A program made the position numbers and the translations under genes. From assembly GCA_046594215.1 (NCBI GenBank), contig JBKJPX010000022.1, forward strand, positions 1 through 64,000: a stretch of DNA of 64,000 bases. The letters run 5' to 3'. Shown here in pieces: positions 51,997 to 60,793 of the stretch (positions are counted from its first letter, which is position 1; each line of letters starts with the position of its first letter). Origin of the DNA: Panacagrimonas sp046594215 (lineage in GTDB: Bacteria; Pseudomonadota; Gammaproteobacteria; Nevskiales; Nevskiaceae). The notes under the pieces are model-generated. The model did not search any database. It was not told the DNA's origin and saw only the letters and a program-made list of their open reading frames with translations.

Positions 51997-52169
51997 GGTT
52001 CTGTTTTTCCGTCGGGGACGTCGAGGAGCGTCGGGACCCGGGGGCGCTGGGGTCGACGCGACCGACCTCGACAGCAGGGCGGCCGAGTGGACTCTAGTGG
52101 GCATCTCCAGGCGCGTCGGTGCGGCACCGCGCGCATTCGCGAGCCTGACACTGGACGAGGAGGACGCCC

Positions 52170-52763
52170 TTATCCCTTCGACTTCGCGGAGCGGCCCGGA
52201 TAACGATGGCAGTCGAGCACGTGGTCGTTGACCACGCCCATAGCCTGCAGGTACGCGTAGACGATGGTGCTGCCAACGAACTTGAACCCGCGCTGGAGCA
52301 GATCCTTGCTGAGACGGTCCGACAGGTCGGTGCGCGTCGGGACCTCCTTCAGGACCTGCCTGGCGTTGAGAACGGGCCTGCCCTCCACCCAGTTCCACAG
52401 GTACCCGTCGAAGCTGCCGAACTCCCGCTGCACTTCGAGGAAGGCCTTCGCATTGGTCCGCACCGACCAGACCTTGAGGCGATTGCGCACGATGCCTGGA
52501 TCGAGCAGCGCCTTCTCGAGGCAGGCCTCGTCCCAGCGCGCCAGCTTTTTCGGATCGAACGCGGCGAACACGCGGCGGTAGCCGTCGCGCTTGTTGAGGA
52601 TCGTGCTCCAGGACAGTCCGGCCTGGGCGCCTTCGAGAGCCAGGAACTCGAAAAGCACGCGGTCGTCGTGCTGCGGGCGTCCCCATTCCTCGTCGTGGTA
52701 GGCCTTGTACGCGTCGGAACCCAGGCACCAGCCGCAGCGGACAAGCGCCTCGCTCGCCGCCAT
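52170..52763 (-). CDS. tag: DNA-3-methyladenine glycosylase I
   Basis: A 197-residue base-excision glycosylase that removes 3-methyladenine from DNA. The zinc ligands are visible: RCGWC near the N-terminus, and His and Cys in VNDHVLDCHRY. The substrate pocket includes YHDEEWGRPQHDDRVLFE and LSWSTILNKRDGYRRVF. The start overlaps the dihydroorotase stop by one base. It shares a transcript with dihydroorotase, a pairing of no clear functional link. Confidence 0.96.
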   Translation of the reverse strand: MAASEALVRCGWCLGSDAYKAYHDEEWGRPQHDDRVLFEFLALEGAQAGLSWSTILNKRDGYRRVFAAFDPKKLARWDEACLEKALLDPGIVRNRLKVWSVRTNAKAFLEVQREFGSFDGYLWNWVEGRPVLNARQVLKEVPTRTDLSDRLSKDLLQRGFKFVGSTIVYAYLQAMGVVNDHVLDCHRYPGRSAKSKG

Positions 52764-54094
52764 CAGGCGAAGCGCAGCCGCTCACCACGCGGCAGCGGCA
52801 TCACCTTGGCGCCGTCCCAGGCCAGCTCGCCGTTGACCCAGGTGGCGGCGATGCGTCCTGGCAGGGTCATGCCGTCGAGCGGCGACCAGCCCACCTTGTA
52901 GAGCACGTCCTCGTTGCGCACGAGCGTGGTCTGCTGGTCGTCTACCAGGGTCAGGTCGGCCCAATAGCCCTCGCGGATGTAGCCGCGCCCGATCACCTGG
53001 AACAGCTCGGCCACCGCGTGGCTGGTCTTGCGTACGAGGGTGTGCAGGTCCAGCTCCTTGCGCCGCACGAGTTCCAGGCCCATCAGCAGCGCGTGCTGCA
53101 CCAGCGGCAGGCCCGAGGGCGCTTTGAAGTACTCGCGGTTCTTTTCTTCGAGCGTGTGCGGCGCGTGGTCGGTGGCGATGACGTCGATGCGGTCCTCCAT
53201 CACCGCACGCACCAGCGCCACCCGATCGGCCGCCGTCTTGATCGCGGGGTTGCACTTGATGAGGCTGCCGCGCGTGGCGTAATCGCTGTCGTCCATCATC
53301 AGATGGTGAATGCAGGCTTCCACCGTGATGCGCTTGCCAGCGATCGGGCCGGGATCGAAGAAGACCAGCTCGCGGGCCGTCGTCAGATGCAGGACGTGGA
53401 GGCGCGCACCATGCTTCTTCGCAAGGCTCGTGGCGAGGTCCGTGGACGAGTAGCAGGCCTGCGCGGAACGAATGTTCGGATGCTCCGACCAGGGCACGGC
53501 CTCGCCGTACTTCTCGCGCGCCTTGGCTTCGTTGCGCTGGATCGTGGGCGTGTCCTCGCAGTGCGTGACGACCATGAGCTTGGAGCGCGCGAAGATGCCG
53601 TCGAGCGTGCGTGGATCGTCCACGAGCATGTTGCCGGTGGAGGCGCCCATGAAGACCTTGAGTGCACAGGCCTCGTCGCGCTGCAGGGCCGCGATCTCCT
53701 CGAGATTGTCGTTGGCGCCGCCAAAGTAGAACGCGTAGTTGGTGTGGACTCGGCCGGCCGCCTTGGCGTACTTCTCGGCCAGCCGCGCGCGCGTGGTGAT
53801 GGCCGGCACGTTGTTGGGCATGTCCATCACCGAGGTGATGCCTCCGGCGACCGCGGCCGAGGACTCGCTGGCAAGGTCGCCCTTGTGCGTCAGGCCCGGC
53901 TCCCGGAAGTGGACCTGGTCATCGATCATGCCCGGCAGCAGCATCTTGCCCTGCGCGTCGAACACCGGGATGCCGACGTGCGAAGGAATGCTGCTCGCGA
54001 TCTTCTGGATCCGTCCATCCACGACCAGCACGTCGCCATGCGTGGTGGTGCCTTCGTTGACGATGCGGGCGTTGACGATCAGGACATTCGACAC
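52763..54094 (-). CDS. pyrC: dihydroorotase, class I (AllB-like)
   Basis: A 443-residue amidohydrolase of pyrimidine synthesis (N-carbamoyl-aspartate to dihydroorotate), or a close hydantoinase-type relative. Metal motifs: DDQVHFREPG, the carbamylated Lys in ALKVFMGASTGNML, MVVTHCEDTP, VLHLTTARE and ATDHAPHTLEEK. It resembles class I enzymes and not the E. coli type. Start MSNVLIVNARIVN is standard. It is the first gene of the two-gene unit with tag. Confidence 0.9.
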   Translation of the reverse strand: MSNVLIVNARIVNEGTTTHGDVLVVDGRIQKIASSIPSHVGIPVFDAQGKMLLPGMIDDQVHFREPGLTHKGDLASESSAAVAGGITSVMDMPNNVPAITTRARLAEKYAKAAGRVHTNYAFYFGGANDNLEEIAALQRDEACALKVFMGASTGNMLVDDPRTLDGIFARSKLMVVTHCEDTPTIQRNEAKAREKYGEAVPWSEHPNIRSAQACYSSTDLATSLAKKHGARLHVLHLTTARELVFFDPGPIAGKRITVEACIHHLMMDDSDYATRGSLIKCNPAIKTAADRVALVRAVMEDRIDVIATDHAPHTLEEKNREYFKAPSGLPLVQHALLMGLELVRRKELDLHTLVRKTSHAVAELFQVIGRGYIREGYWADLTLVDDQQTTLVRNEDVLYKVGWSPLDGMTLPGRIAATWVNGELAWDGAKVMPLPRGERLRFA

Positions 54095-54392
54095 GGCTGT
54101 GGTTCCGGTTGAGCGAGAGGACGACAGTGTAAGTCTGGTGTCAGGCGGAAGTCTGGGTGTAAGGCCGGCGTTGGATCTTCGTTCGCCACCCAGTCTCAGG
54201 CGCCGTATGCCGGCTACCGCACAGACCGCAAATTCTAACCGGCACCACTGTCATCGCGAGGCCCGCGCGGTAGCGGACCCGAGCCCGATGCGACGCGGCG
54301 GATTCGATCGGTGCTGCATCCGACCGACACCCTGCGACGTAGATCCACCTTGCTGGACATCTTCATTCAGCCAACCCCGGACACTTCTTCAC
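54095..54392. other. intergenic stretch without recognised feature
   Basis: About 300 bases between dihydroorotase and the DUF4331 gene. I see no open gene, tRNA or clear hairpin. It contains short similar words (TAAGTCTGGTGTCAGG, then GAAGTCTGGGTGTAAGG) 16 bases apart. The promoter of the DUF4331 cluster should lie here. Confidence 0.4.
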
Positions 54393-55970
54393 ATGACCCA
54401 TATCAAGAAAGCCATCGTGCTGGGCACCGCAGTCGCCTGCGGGCTCGTCGCCGCAGCGGCTCAGGCCTCCAGTCACCGCGAAGCCCCCTTCATCGCCGGT
54501 TCGCCCAAGGTCGACGGAACCGACTTCTACATGTTCCGCAGCTACGCTGCAGGCCGCGAAGGCTTCGTCACCCTGATTGCGAACTATCAGCCCCTGCAGG
54601 ACTCCTACGGCGGCCCCAACTACTTCACGATGGATCCTGAGGCGCTGTACGAGATCCACATCGACAACTCGGGCGATTCGCGCGAGGACCTGACGTTCCA
54701 GTTCCGCTTCAGCAACGCCTACGGGCAGGCCAATGCCAGCCCCACGGTCATCAACGGTGCCGTCAATGGGGCCACCACGGGCACCGAGCAGCGCGTGCAG
54801 GTGCCGCTGGCGAATCTGCTCGCGGGCACCGGCGCTTCTCCCGGGCTGCTTAACGTCGTCGAGACCTACTCGGTCGGAGTGGTCCGCGGTACCCGTCGCT
54901 CCAAAAACCCGACGATGCTCACCGTTCCCGGTGGAGCCGCCGCGTTCACCAAGCCGGTCGACAATATCGGTAACAAGTCGATTCCCGATTACGCCTCTTA
55001 CGCCAGCCAGTACATCTACACGGTGGCGATTCCGGGCTGCAGCGCGGCCGGCTCCACCGACGCACGCGTGTTCGTCGGTCAGCGCCACGAAGGCTTCGTC
55101 GTCAACCTCGGCCAGATCTTCGACCAGCTCAATCTGAATCCGCTGGGCGCCCGCAATTCTGCGAGCAACACGATCGGCGACAAGAACGTGACCTCGCTCG
55201 CGCTCGAAGTGCCGATCGGCTGCCTGACCAATGGCACCGACCCGGTCATCGGCGCCTGGACCACCGCCAGCAAGCGCCAGGCCCGGCTGCTGAATCCTTC
55301 GCCCGCCGGTCCGGTCCGCACCTCCGCGGGTCGCGGTCCTTCGCTCGAAGGCGGCGCCTGGACGCAGGTCTCGCGCCTCGGCAGCCCACTGGTGAACGAG
55401 GTCGTGATCGGTATCACCGACAAGGACAAGTTCAACGCCAGCGAGCCGCGCAACGACGTCGCCAACTTCGGCGCCTACGTGCTCTACCCGTCGCTGCCGG
55501 TGCTGGTGAACGTGCTGTTCCCCAACGCAACCACGGTTCCGGCCACGCCGCGTAACGACCTGCTGGCCGCCTTCGTCACCGGTGTCACCACGGGCGCCAA
55601 CGACACGCCTGCGAATTTCAAGTTCACGGCGCCGGCCAACCTCACGGTGCCGGGCGAGATGCTGCGCATGAACACGGCGATCGCGCCGGTAGTGCCGGGC
55701 ACGTCGACCTATAGCGACCTGGGCTTCCTGGGCTGCGACCTTGCCGGCTTCCCCAACGGCCGACGCGTGACCGACGATGTCGTCGACATCGCGCTGAGCG
55801 TTGCCGAAGGTGCGTTGAGCGGCGCCAACCCGCTGCAGACCTGCAGCCTCGTCGGCGGTGGTCACGTGGTGAACGACGGCGCGGTCGTGAACGACGGCGC
55901 CCTGCCCAACCCCGCGGACTACCTCACGGTGTTCCCCTACCTGAACACGCCGCTGCCCGGTTCGCCCTGA
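54393..55970 (+). CDS. DUF4331 secreted protein
   Basis: A 525-residue exported protein. A signal peptide (KAIVLGTAVACGLVAAAAQA) is followed by SSHREAPFIAGSPKVDGTDFY, the DUF4331 hallmark. The mature part is beta-rich with Asn/Gly-rich loops and two conserved Cys-containing blocks (AIPGCSAAGSTDA, LGCDLAGFPNGRRVTDDVVDIA). The family has no known function. It leads a cluster with a tiny lipoprotein, a TPR protein and a HupE/UreJ-like membrane protein; this same grouping is seen elsewhere in bacteria, supporting a joint role at the cell surface. Confidence 0.9.
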   Translation: MTHIKKAIVLGTAVACGLVAAAAQASSHREAPFIAGSPKVDGTDFYMFRSYAAGREGFVTLIANYQPLQDSYGGPNYFTMDPEALYEIHIDNSGDSREDLTFQFRFSNAYGQANASPTVINGAVNGATTGTEQRVQVPLANLLAGTGASPGLLNVVETYSVGVVRGTRRSKNPTMLTVPGGAAAFTKPVDNIGNKSIPDYASYASQYIYTVAIPGCSAAGSTDARVFVGQRHEGFVVNLGQIFDQLNLNPLGARNSASNTIGDKNVTSLALEVPIGCLTNGTDPVIGAWTTASKRQARLLNPSPAGPVRTSAGRGPSLEGGAWTQVSRLGSPLVNEVVIGITDKDKFNASEPRNDVANFGAYVLYPSLPVLVNVLFPNATTVPATPRNDLLAAFVTGVTTGANDTPANFKFTAPANLTVPGEMLRMNTAIAPVVPGTSTYSDLGFLGCDLAGFPNGRRVTDDVVDIALSVAEGALSGANPLQTCSLVGGGHVVNDGAVVNDGALPNPADYLTVFPYLNTPLPGSP

Positions 55971-55981
55971 GACCTACGACC

Positions 55982-56206
55982 ATGACGACCCTCATGCGCC
56001 CCGCAACCGGAATCGCGATTGCCCTGGGCCTCGGCCTGGGACTCGCGGCCTGCAATGACAACAGCTCGTCCGATCGCACCCTCACGAAAGTCGCCAGGCA
56101 GGAGATCAGCGATAACACCAGCGAGACTGCTGATCCGATCATGGTCAACGACCTGAGCCTGTCGGATAACGACACCAAGGACACCGCCTTCCCGTCCGGC
56201 GTCTAG
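55982..56206 (+). CDS. small lipoprotein of the DUF4331 cluster
   Basis: A 74-residue protein: signal ending LGLAAC, then a short Asp/Ser/Thr-rich tail (NDNSSSDRTLTKVARQEISD and so on). Eleven bases separate it from the DUF4331 stop, so the two are cotranscribed. A terminator hairpin follows its stop by 28 bases. Too short to assign; possibly a tether or cofactor of the DUF4331 protein. Confidence 0.7.
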   Translation: MTTLMRPATGIAIALGLGLGLAACNDNSSSDRTLTKVARQEISDNTSETADPIMVNDLSLSDNDTKDTAFPSGV

Positions 56207-56217
56207 CCTGCGACGCG

Positions 56218-57399
56218 ATGCCTGCCCCGAATAACCCCCGCCTGGTGCGGGGGTGTTTTTTTGCGCTCGCACTGACGCTCGCGAGCGGTATGGCCCTCGC
56301 TGCGCCGTACACGCCAGGCGACGACGCGACGGTCATCGAGCACCTGCCCGCGGACGCGCGTGGCGACGCGCTTCGCCGGGTCGCGGAGTTGCGCCAGGCG
56401 ACACCCGCCACCGATCCCACCGTGGCCGTCACCCTCGCGCGTCGCTACATCGAACGATCACGCGCGCAGGCCGATCCCCGGCTGCTGGGCTATGCCGAAG
56501 GCCTGCTCGCGCCCTGGCTGAAAGCACCCGAGGTGCCGACCGAGGTCCTCCTGCTGGGCGCGACCCTGCACCAGGCGCGTCACCAGTTCGACGTGGCGCT
56601 GGGCGATCTCGACCGCGTGTTTGCGCGACAACCGGACAACCCGCAGGCCTGGCTCACGCGTGCCACGATCCTGCGCGTGCAGGGCCGCTATCCCGAGGCG
56701 ATGCAGGCCTGCGCGCGGCTGCAGAAGGTCGCGCCGGGCTTCGCCGGTGATCTTTGCGCCCTCGCCGTTCGCGGCCTGTCCGGCGACCTCTCCGGCGCGC
56801 TCGCCGGGATGGGCCCGCTTCAGGCGCTGGCGCCTCAGCAAGCGCCCGCCGTGCAGTCCTGGTTCGACGCCGAACTCGCCGACATGCTCGAACGGGCGGG
56901 CCGGCGCGACGAGGCCGAGGCGCACTACGTGTCGGCGCTCAAGCGCGACGCGACCGAGCCCGGAATGCTGGCCGCTTACGCGGACTTCCTGCTCGATGCG
57001 AACAGGCCGGCCGATGCCGCGCGGCTGACGGCGCCCCTGCTGCGCATCGACGCGCTGCGGCTGCGCAATGCCATCGCGCGTCGACGCCTGGGCGAGGAGC
57101 CCGACGAAGACATCGCGTCGCTTGCCTCGGGCTTCGAGGCAGCGCACCGCCGCGGCGAAGATCTTCACCTGCGCGAGGAAGCGCGCTTCGCGCTGGAGAT
57201 CCTGCACGACGCGCCGCGTGCGCTCGATCTCGCCCAGCGCAACTGGAAGGTCCAGCACGAGGCCTGGGACCTGCGCCTGCTGCTTGCATCGGCCGCGGCT
57301 GCGGGGATGCCGGCCGCGGCACAGGAAGCTCGCGACTGGCTTGCCCGTTCGAAGCTGCAGGACCAGCGGCTCGACGCGCTGCGCAAGGCAGCGCCATGA
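56218..57399 (+). CDS. exported TPR protein
   Basis: A 393-residue protein. The N-terminus MPAPNNPRLVRGCFFALALT gives a good signal peptide (to ASGMALAAP), then five or so TPR-like helix pairs (YIERSRAQADPRLLGYAEG, LDRVFARQPDNPQAWLTRAT and so on). It is the partner of the HupE/UreJ-like protein downstream, to which it is coupled by an ATGA overlap. The first 15 codons overlap a strong rho-independent terminator; a start at the in-frame ATG 56290 (MALAAPYT) would avoid it but would lose the signal peptide, so I keep the upstream start. Function unknown. Confidence 0.78.
   Translation: MPAPNNPRLVRGCFFALALTLASGMALAAPYTPGDDATVIEHLPADARGDALRRVAELRQATPATDPTVAVTLARRYIERSRAQADPRLLGYAEGLLAPWLKAPEVPTEVLLLGATLHQARHQFDVALGDLDRVFARQPDNPQAWLTRATILRVQGRYPEAMQACARLQKVAPGFAGDLCALAVRGLSGDLSGALAGMGPLQALAPQQAPAVQSWFDAELADMLERAGRRDEAEAHYVSALKRDATEPGMLAAYADFLLDANRPADAARLTAPLLRIDALRLRNAIARRRLGEEPDEDIASLASGFEAAHRRGEDLHLREEARFALEILHDAPRALDLAQRNWKVQHEAWDLRLLLASAAAAGMPAAAQEARDWLARSKLQDQRLDALRKAAP
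56234..56262 (+). terminator. rho-independent terminator inside TPR gene start
   Basis: ACCCCCGC (56234-56241) and GCGGGGGT (56247-56254) form a perfect eight-base GC-rich stem with a five-base loop, followed by one G and seven T. It closes the DUF4331-lipoprotein unit. It lies within codons 6-15 of the TPR gene. Confidence 0.8.
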
Positions 57400-58511
57400 A
57401 GGTCCTTCGCTGGATCGCCGGCAGCCTGCTGTTGCTCGTCGCGGGTGCCGCGCAGGCGCATCGCCCGAGCGATGCCTTCCTCACGCTGGACGTGCACGGC
57501 CGCGAGATCCGCGGGCAATGGGAGATCGCGCTGCGCGACCTCGCCGTGGTGGCCGACCTCGACCGCAATCACGACAACGAGCTCACCTGGGGGGAGCTGC
57601 GGGCGGGCCTGCCGCTGCTCGAACCCGCGTTGCTGGCCACGCTCCACGTGACTGGCGACGGCAGGGACTGTTCGCTTCGCGTGGCGGAGCTGCAGCTCAA
57701 CGATCGCGTCGACGGCCACTTCGCGTGGTTCGCGCTCGAAGGCGAGTGCGGGACGCCACCGCGGGAGCTCGAGATCGGCTACCGCTTCCTTTTCGACCTC
57801 GACCCCACGCACCGCGGGATCCTCGCCCTGACGGCGCAAGACGCCTCGCATTCCGCGGTGCTGGGGCCCGACGACACGGCCCGCAGATTCGTCCTGGCCG
57901 ATCCGTCTCGGTGGAGCGCCTTTCGCGATTACCTCGAGAACGGCGCCTGGCACATCTGGATCGGCTACGACCACATCCTGTTCCTGCTGGCGTTGCTGCT
58001 GCCTGCGGTGCTGCGCGTGTCGAACGGCCGGTGGACCTCGCAGCCGGAACTGCGCCCTGCACTATGGAACGTGCTGGGGGTGGTGACGGCGTTCACGCTC
58101 GCCCACTCGGTCACCCTCACGCTGGCGGCGCTCGACGTGCTGCGGCTGCCGGGCCGGCTCGTGGAGTCGGCGATCGCGGCCACGGTGATGCTCGCGGCGC
58201 TGAACAACATCCGCCCGGTGGTCGAGCGCGCACGCTGGGCGATGGCCTTCGGCTTCGGGCTGATTCATGGCTTCGGCTTCGCCTCGGTGCTGGGCGAACT
58301 GGGATTGCCGCAGAACGCGCGGCTACTCGCGCTGGTGGGGTTCAATCTGGGCGTGGAGATCGGCCAGCTCGGCATCGTGGTGATTGCCGTGCCGCTCGCG
58401 TTCTCGATGCGCAACACGGCGTTCTATCGCACCGGCGTACGGCTGTACGGGTCCGGGATCGTGGTGCTGCTCGCGCTGTGGTGGTTGTTGCAGCGCAGCG
58501 GGGTGCTCTAG
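57396..58511 (+). CDS. HupE/UreJ-like membrane protein with EF-hand-like loop
   Basis: A 371-residue protein. A signal peptide (SLLLLVAGAAQA) leads into a periplasmic domain (about residues 22-175) that contains an EF-hand-type loop DRNHDNELTWGE, suggesting a bound metal. The C-terminal half has about six to seven membrane helices with the HupE/UreJ motifs HIWIGYDHILFLLALLLP, AFTLAHSVTLTLAAL and FGFGLIHGFGFASVLGE. His and Asp residues in these motifs are typical of nickel or cobalt transporter-like proteins, but the ion is unproven. It is coupled to the TPR gene and ends the cluster. Confidence 0.87.
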   Translation: MKVLRWIAGSLLLLVAGAAQAHRPSDAFLTLDVHGREIRGQWEIALRDLAVVADLDRNHDNELTWGELRAGLPLLEPALLATLHVTGDGRDCSLRVAELQLNDRVDGHFAWFALEGECGTPPRELEIGYRFLFDLDPTHRGILALTAQDASHSAVLGPDDTARRFVLADPSRWSAFRDYLENGAWHIWIGYDHILFLLALLLPAVLRVSNGRWTSQPELRPALWNVLGVVTAFTLAHSVTLTLAALDVLRLPGRLVESAIAATVMLAALNNIRPVVERARWAMAFGFGLIHGFGFASVLGELGLPQNARLLALVGFNLGVEIGQLGIVVIAVPLAFSMRNTAFYRTGVRLYGSGIVVLLALWWLLQRSGVL

Positions 58512-58596
58512 CGGGGTCCGCGGCCTGGACGTTGAATTCGCGACGCGGAAGATCCGGGTTTTTCCTCGACGCGGAGACGGCCGGACCCCATCCGGG

Positions 58597-59334
58597 TTAC
58601 GGGGTTCGAAGATCGCCTGCGATGCTCTGAAGGATGGCGAGCGCTGCAACGCCGGCGGTCTCCGTGCGCAGCACGCGCGGACCCAGCTGCACCCCGACGC
58701 ACCCTGCCTTGCCCGCGACACGCAGCTCATCGGCACTCAGGCCACCCTCGGGTCCCACCACGAGACTGATCGCCCCGGCAGCGGCGTCCACCCAGGCCAG
58801 TCCCCGCGTCGCCAGCGGATCGAGCACGAGGCGCGTGCCCTTCGCCGGAATCCCGAGCCAGTCGGCGAACTTCATCACCGGGTGCAGTTCGGGAATCCGC
58901 GTGCGCCCGCTCTGCTCGCAGGCCGAGATCATCACCGCACGCCAGTGATCGAGCCGCTTGGCCTCGCGCTCGCGGTCGAGGTGCACGTTGGTCCGCTCGG
59001 TGACGACCGGGACGATCGCGCTGACGCCGAGCTCGACGGCCTTCTGCACCGTCCAGTCCATGCGCTCGCCCTTGGAGATGCCCTGCACCAGCACGAGGTC
59101 GAGCGCGGATTCGCGATCGACATCGCGGAACGCGCCGATCCTTAGGCTCGCGCCGCGCTTGGCCACGGTCTCCAGCACGGCCTCGTATTCGCCGCCCTGC
59201 CCGTTGAACACGACCAACGTGTCGCCGGCCTGCATGCGCAGAACCTGGACGAGATGGCGGAACGGACCTTCAGGCAGTTCGACGAGCGCGCCGTGTGCGA
59301 GCGGCGCTTCGAAGTAGACGCGCGACTCACTCAT
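58597..59334 (-). CDS. rsmE: 16S rRNA m3U1498 methyltransferase
   Basis: A 245-residue SPOUT methyltransferase. The knot motifs are VVGPEGGLSADEL and LGPRVLRTETAGVAALAILQ. The N-terminal PUA-like part begins FEAPLAHGALVELPEG and contains HLVQVLRMQAGD. The start overlaps the bioA stop by eight bases. This rsmE-bioA order is seen in other gammaproteobacteria. Confidence 0.96.
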   Translation of the reverse strand: MSESRVYFEAPLAHGALVELPEGPFRHLVQVLRMQAGDTLVVFNGQGGEYEAVLETVAKRGASLRIGAFRDVDRESALDLVLVQGISKGERMDWTVQKAVELGVSAIVPVVTERTNVHLDREREAKRLDHWRAVMISACEQSGRTRIPELHPVMKFADWLGIPAKGTRLVLDPLATRGLAWVDAAAGAISLVVGPEGGLSADELRVAGKAGCVGVQLGPRVLRTETAGVAALAILQSIAGDLRTP

Positions 59335-60727
59335 CGCGGGTGGCGAAGTCGATCGCCTCGATGGCGATCTTGGCCATGGCCTCGACCTCGCGCGGCTCGA
59401 TCACGTAGGGCGGCATGAAATAGATGACGTCGCCGAGCGGGCGCAGCAGCACGCCGAACTCCTTGTGCGACGTCAGCGCATGGCGGTAGGCACGCAGGCC
59501 GCGTCGCTCCGATGCGGGAAAAGGCTCCCGGTTGCGCGTGCTCTTCGCCAGCTCGATGGCCAGGATCAGGCCCTGCTGGCGCACTTCGGCGACGTAGCGA
59601 TGCGAGCGCAGCGGCGCCGTCGACGACCACAGGAATTGTCCGAGCAGGCGTGTACGCGCGATCCAGTCCTGCTCGGCGAACACGTCGAGCGTCGCCAGCG
59701 CGGCGCGACAGGCAAGCGGGTTGCCCGTGTAGGAATGCGAGTGCAGGAAGGCTTTCCCGGCGCGGTGCTCGGCGTAGAAAGCCTGGTAGATCGCGTCGTC
59801 CGTGAGCACGCAGGCCAGCGGCAAGGTGCCGCCCGTGAGGCCCTTCGAAAGGCATAGGAAGTCCGGCGAGACCCCGGCCCATTCGCAGGCGAACATCATG
59901 CCGGTGCGGCCGAAGCCCACCGCGATCTCGTCGGCGATCAGGTGCACGCCGTGGCGGTTGCACGCTTCGCGCAGCAGGCTCAGGTACACCGGGTGGTACA
60001 TGCGCATGCCGCCGGCGCATTGCACCAGCGGCTCGAGGATCACGGCGCAGGCCTCGTGGGCGTGGTGCTCGAGCGCCAGCTCCATGTCCGCGAACATCCG
60101 TCGCGTGTGGTCTTCCCAGGACGTGCCCGGCGCGCGCTCGTAGCAGTCCGGCGAGGCCACGTGGATGGGCTTCATGAGCAGCGGCGCGTAGGTGTCGCGG
60201 TACAGGCCGGTGTGGCCGACCGCGAGCGCGCCCAGCGTCTCGCCGTGGTAGCCGTTGGTGAGCGCGATGTAGCGTGTCTTCTGCGGCTTCCCGACGTTGC
60301 GCCAGTAGTGGAAGCTCATCTTCAGCGCCGCTTCCACCGCGGCCGAGCCGTTGTCGACGAAGAAGCAGCGGTCGAGGCCCTTGGGCGCGAGCTTGCACAG
60401 GCGTTCGGCGAGCTGCACCGCGGGTTCGTGCGTGAACCCCGCGAAGATCACGTGGTCCAGCGTGTCGAGCTGGTCCTTGAGCGAGCTCACGATGTGCGGA
60501 TGCCGGTGGCCGAAGATGTTCGTCCACCAGGAACTGACCGCGTCGATGTAGCGGCGGCCGTCGTGATCCTCCAGCCAGATGCCCTCGGCCTTGCGGATGG
60601 GAATCAGCGGGATCGCCGCTTCGGCGCCGCCCGCGTGATCACTCATCTGCGTGCAGGGATGCCAGACGTGCGCGAGGCTGCGCGCCGCGAGGTCCGCGTT
60701 GGTGCTCTTGGCTGGCTCGGACTTCAC
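59327..60727 (-). CDS. bioA: adenosylmethionine-8-amino-7-oxononanoate aminotransferase
   Basis: A 466-residue PLP enzyme of biotin synthesis. Key blocks are HVWHPCTQMSDH, DAVSSWWTNIFGHRHP, DNGSAAVEAALKMSFHYW, LIADEIAVGFGRTG and the PLP lysine in LCLSKGLTGGTLPLA. The motif WHPCTQM at the N-terminus separates BioA from other class III aminotransferases. It is the first gene of the bioA-rsmE unit; bioF/B/C/D are not in the window. Confidence 0.95.
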   Translation of the reverse strand: MKSEPAKSTNADLAARSLAHVWHPCTQMSDHAGGAEAAIPLIPIRKAEGIWLEDHDGRRYIDAVSSWWTNIFGHRHPHIVSSLKDQLDTLDHVIFAGFTHEPAVQLAERLCKLAPKGLDRCFFVDNGSAAVEAALKMSFHYWRNVGKPQKTRYIALTNGYHGETLGALAVGHTGLYRDTYAPLLMKPIHVASPDCYERAPGTSWEDHTRRMFADMELALEHHAHEACAVILEPLVQCAGGMRMYHPVYLSLLREACNRHGVHLIADEIAVGFGRTGMMFACEWAGVSPDFLCLSKGLTGGTLPLACVLTDDAIYQAFYAEHRAGKAFLHSHSYTGNPLACRAALATLDVFAEQDWIARTRLLGQFLWSSTAPLRSHRYVAEVRQQGLILAIELAKSTRNREPFPASERRGLRAYRHALTSHKEFGVLLRPLGDVIYFMPPYVIEPREVEAMAKIAIEAIDFATRDE

Positions 60728-60793
60728 GGCCGTCTCGGGAGAAAAGGAAATCGCCGCCTGCTCGCGACGGATCGCGGACAGGCAAGAGGTCGG

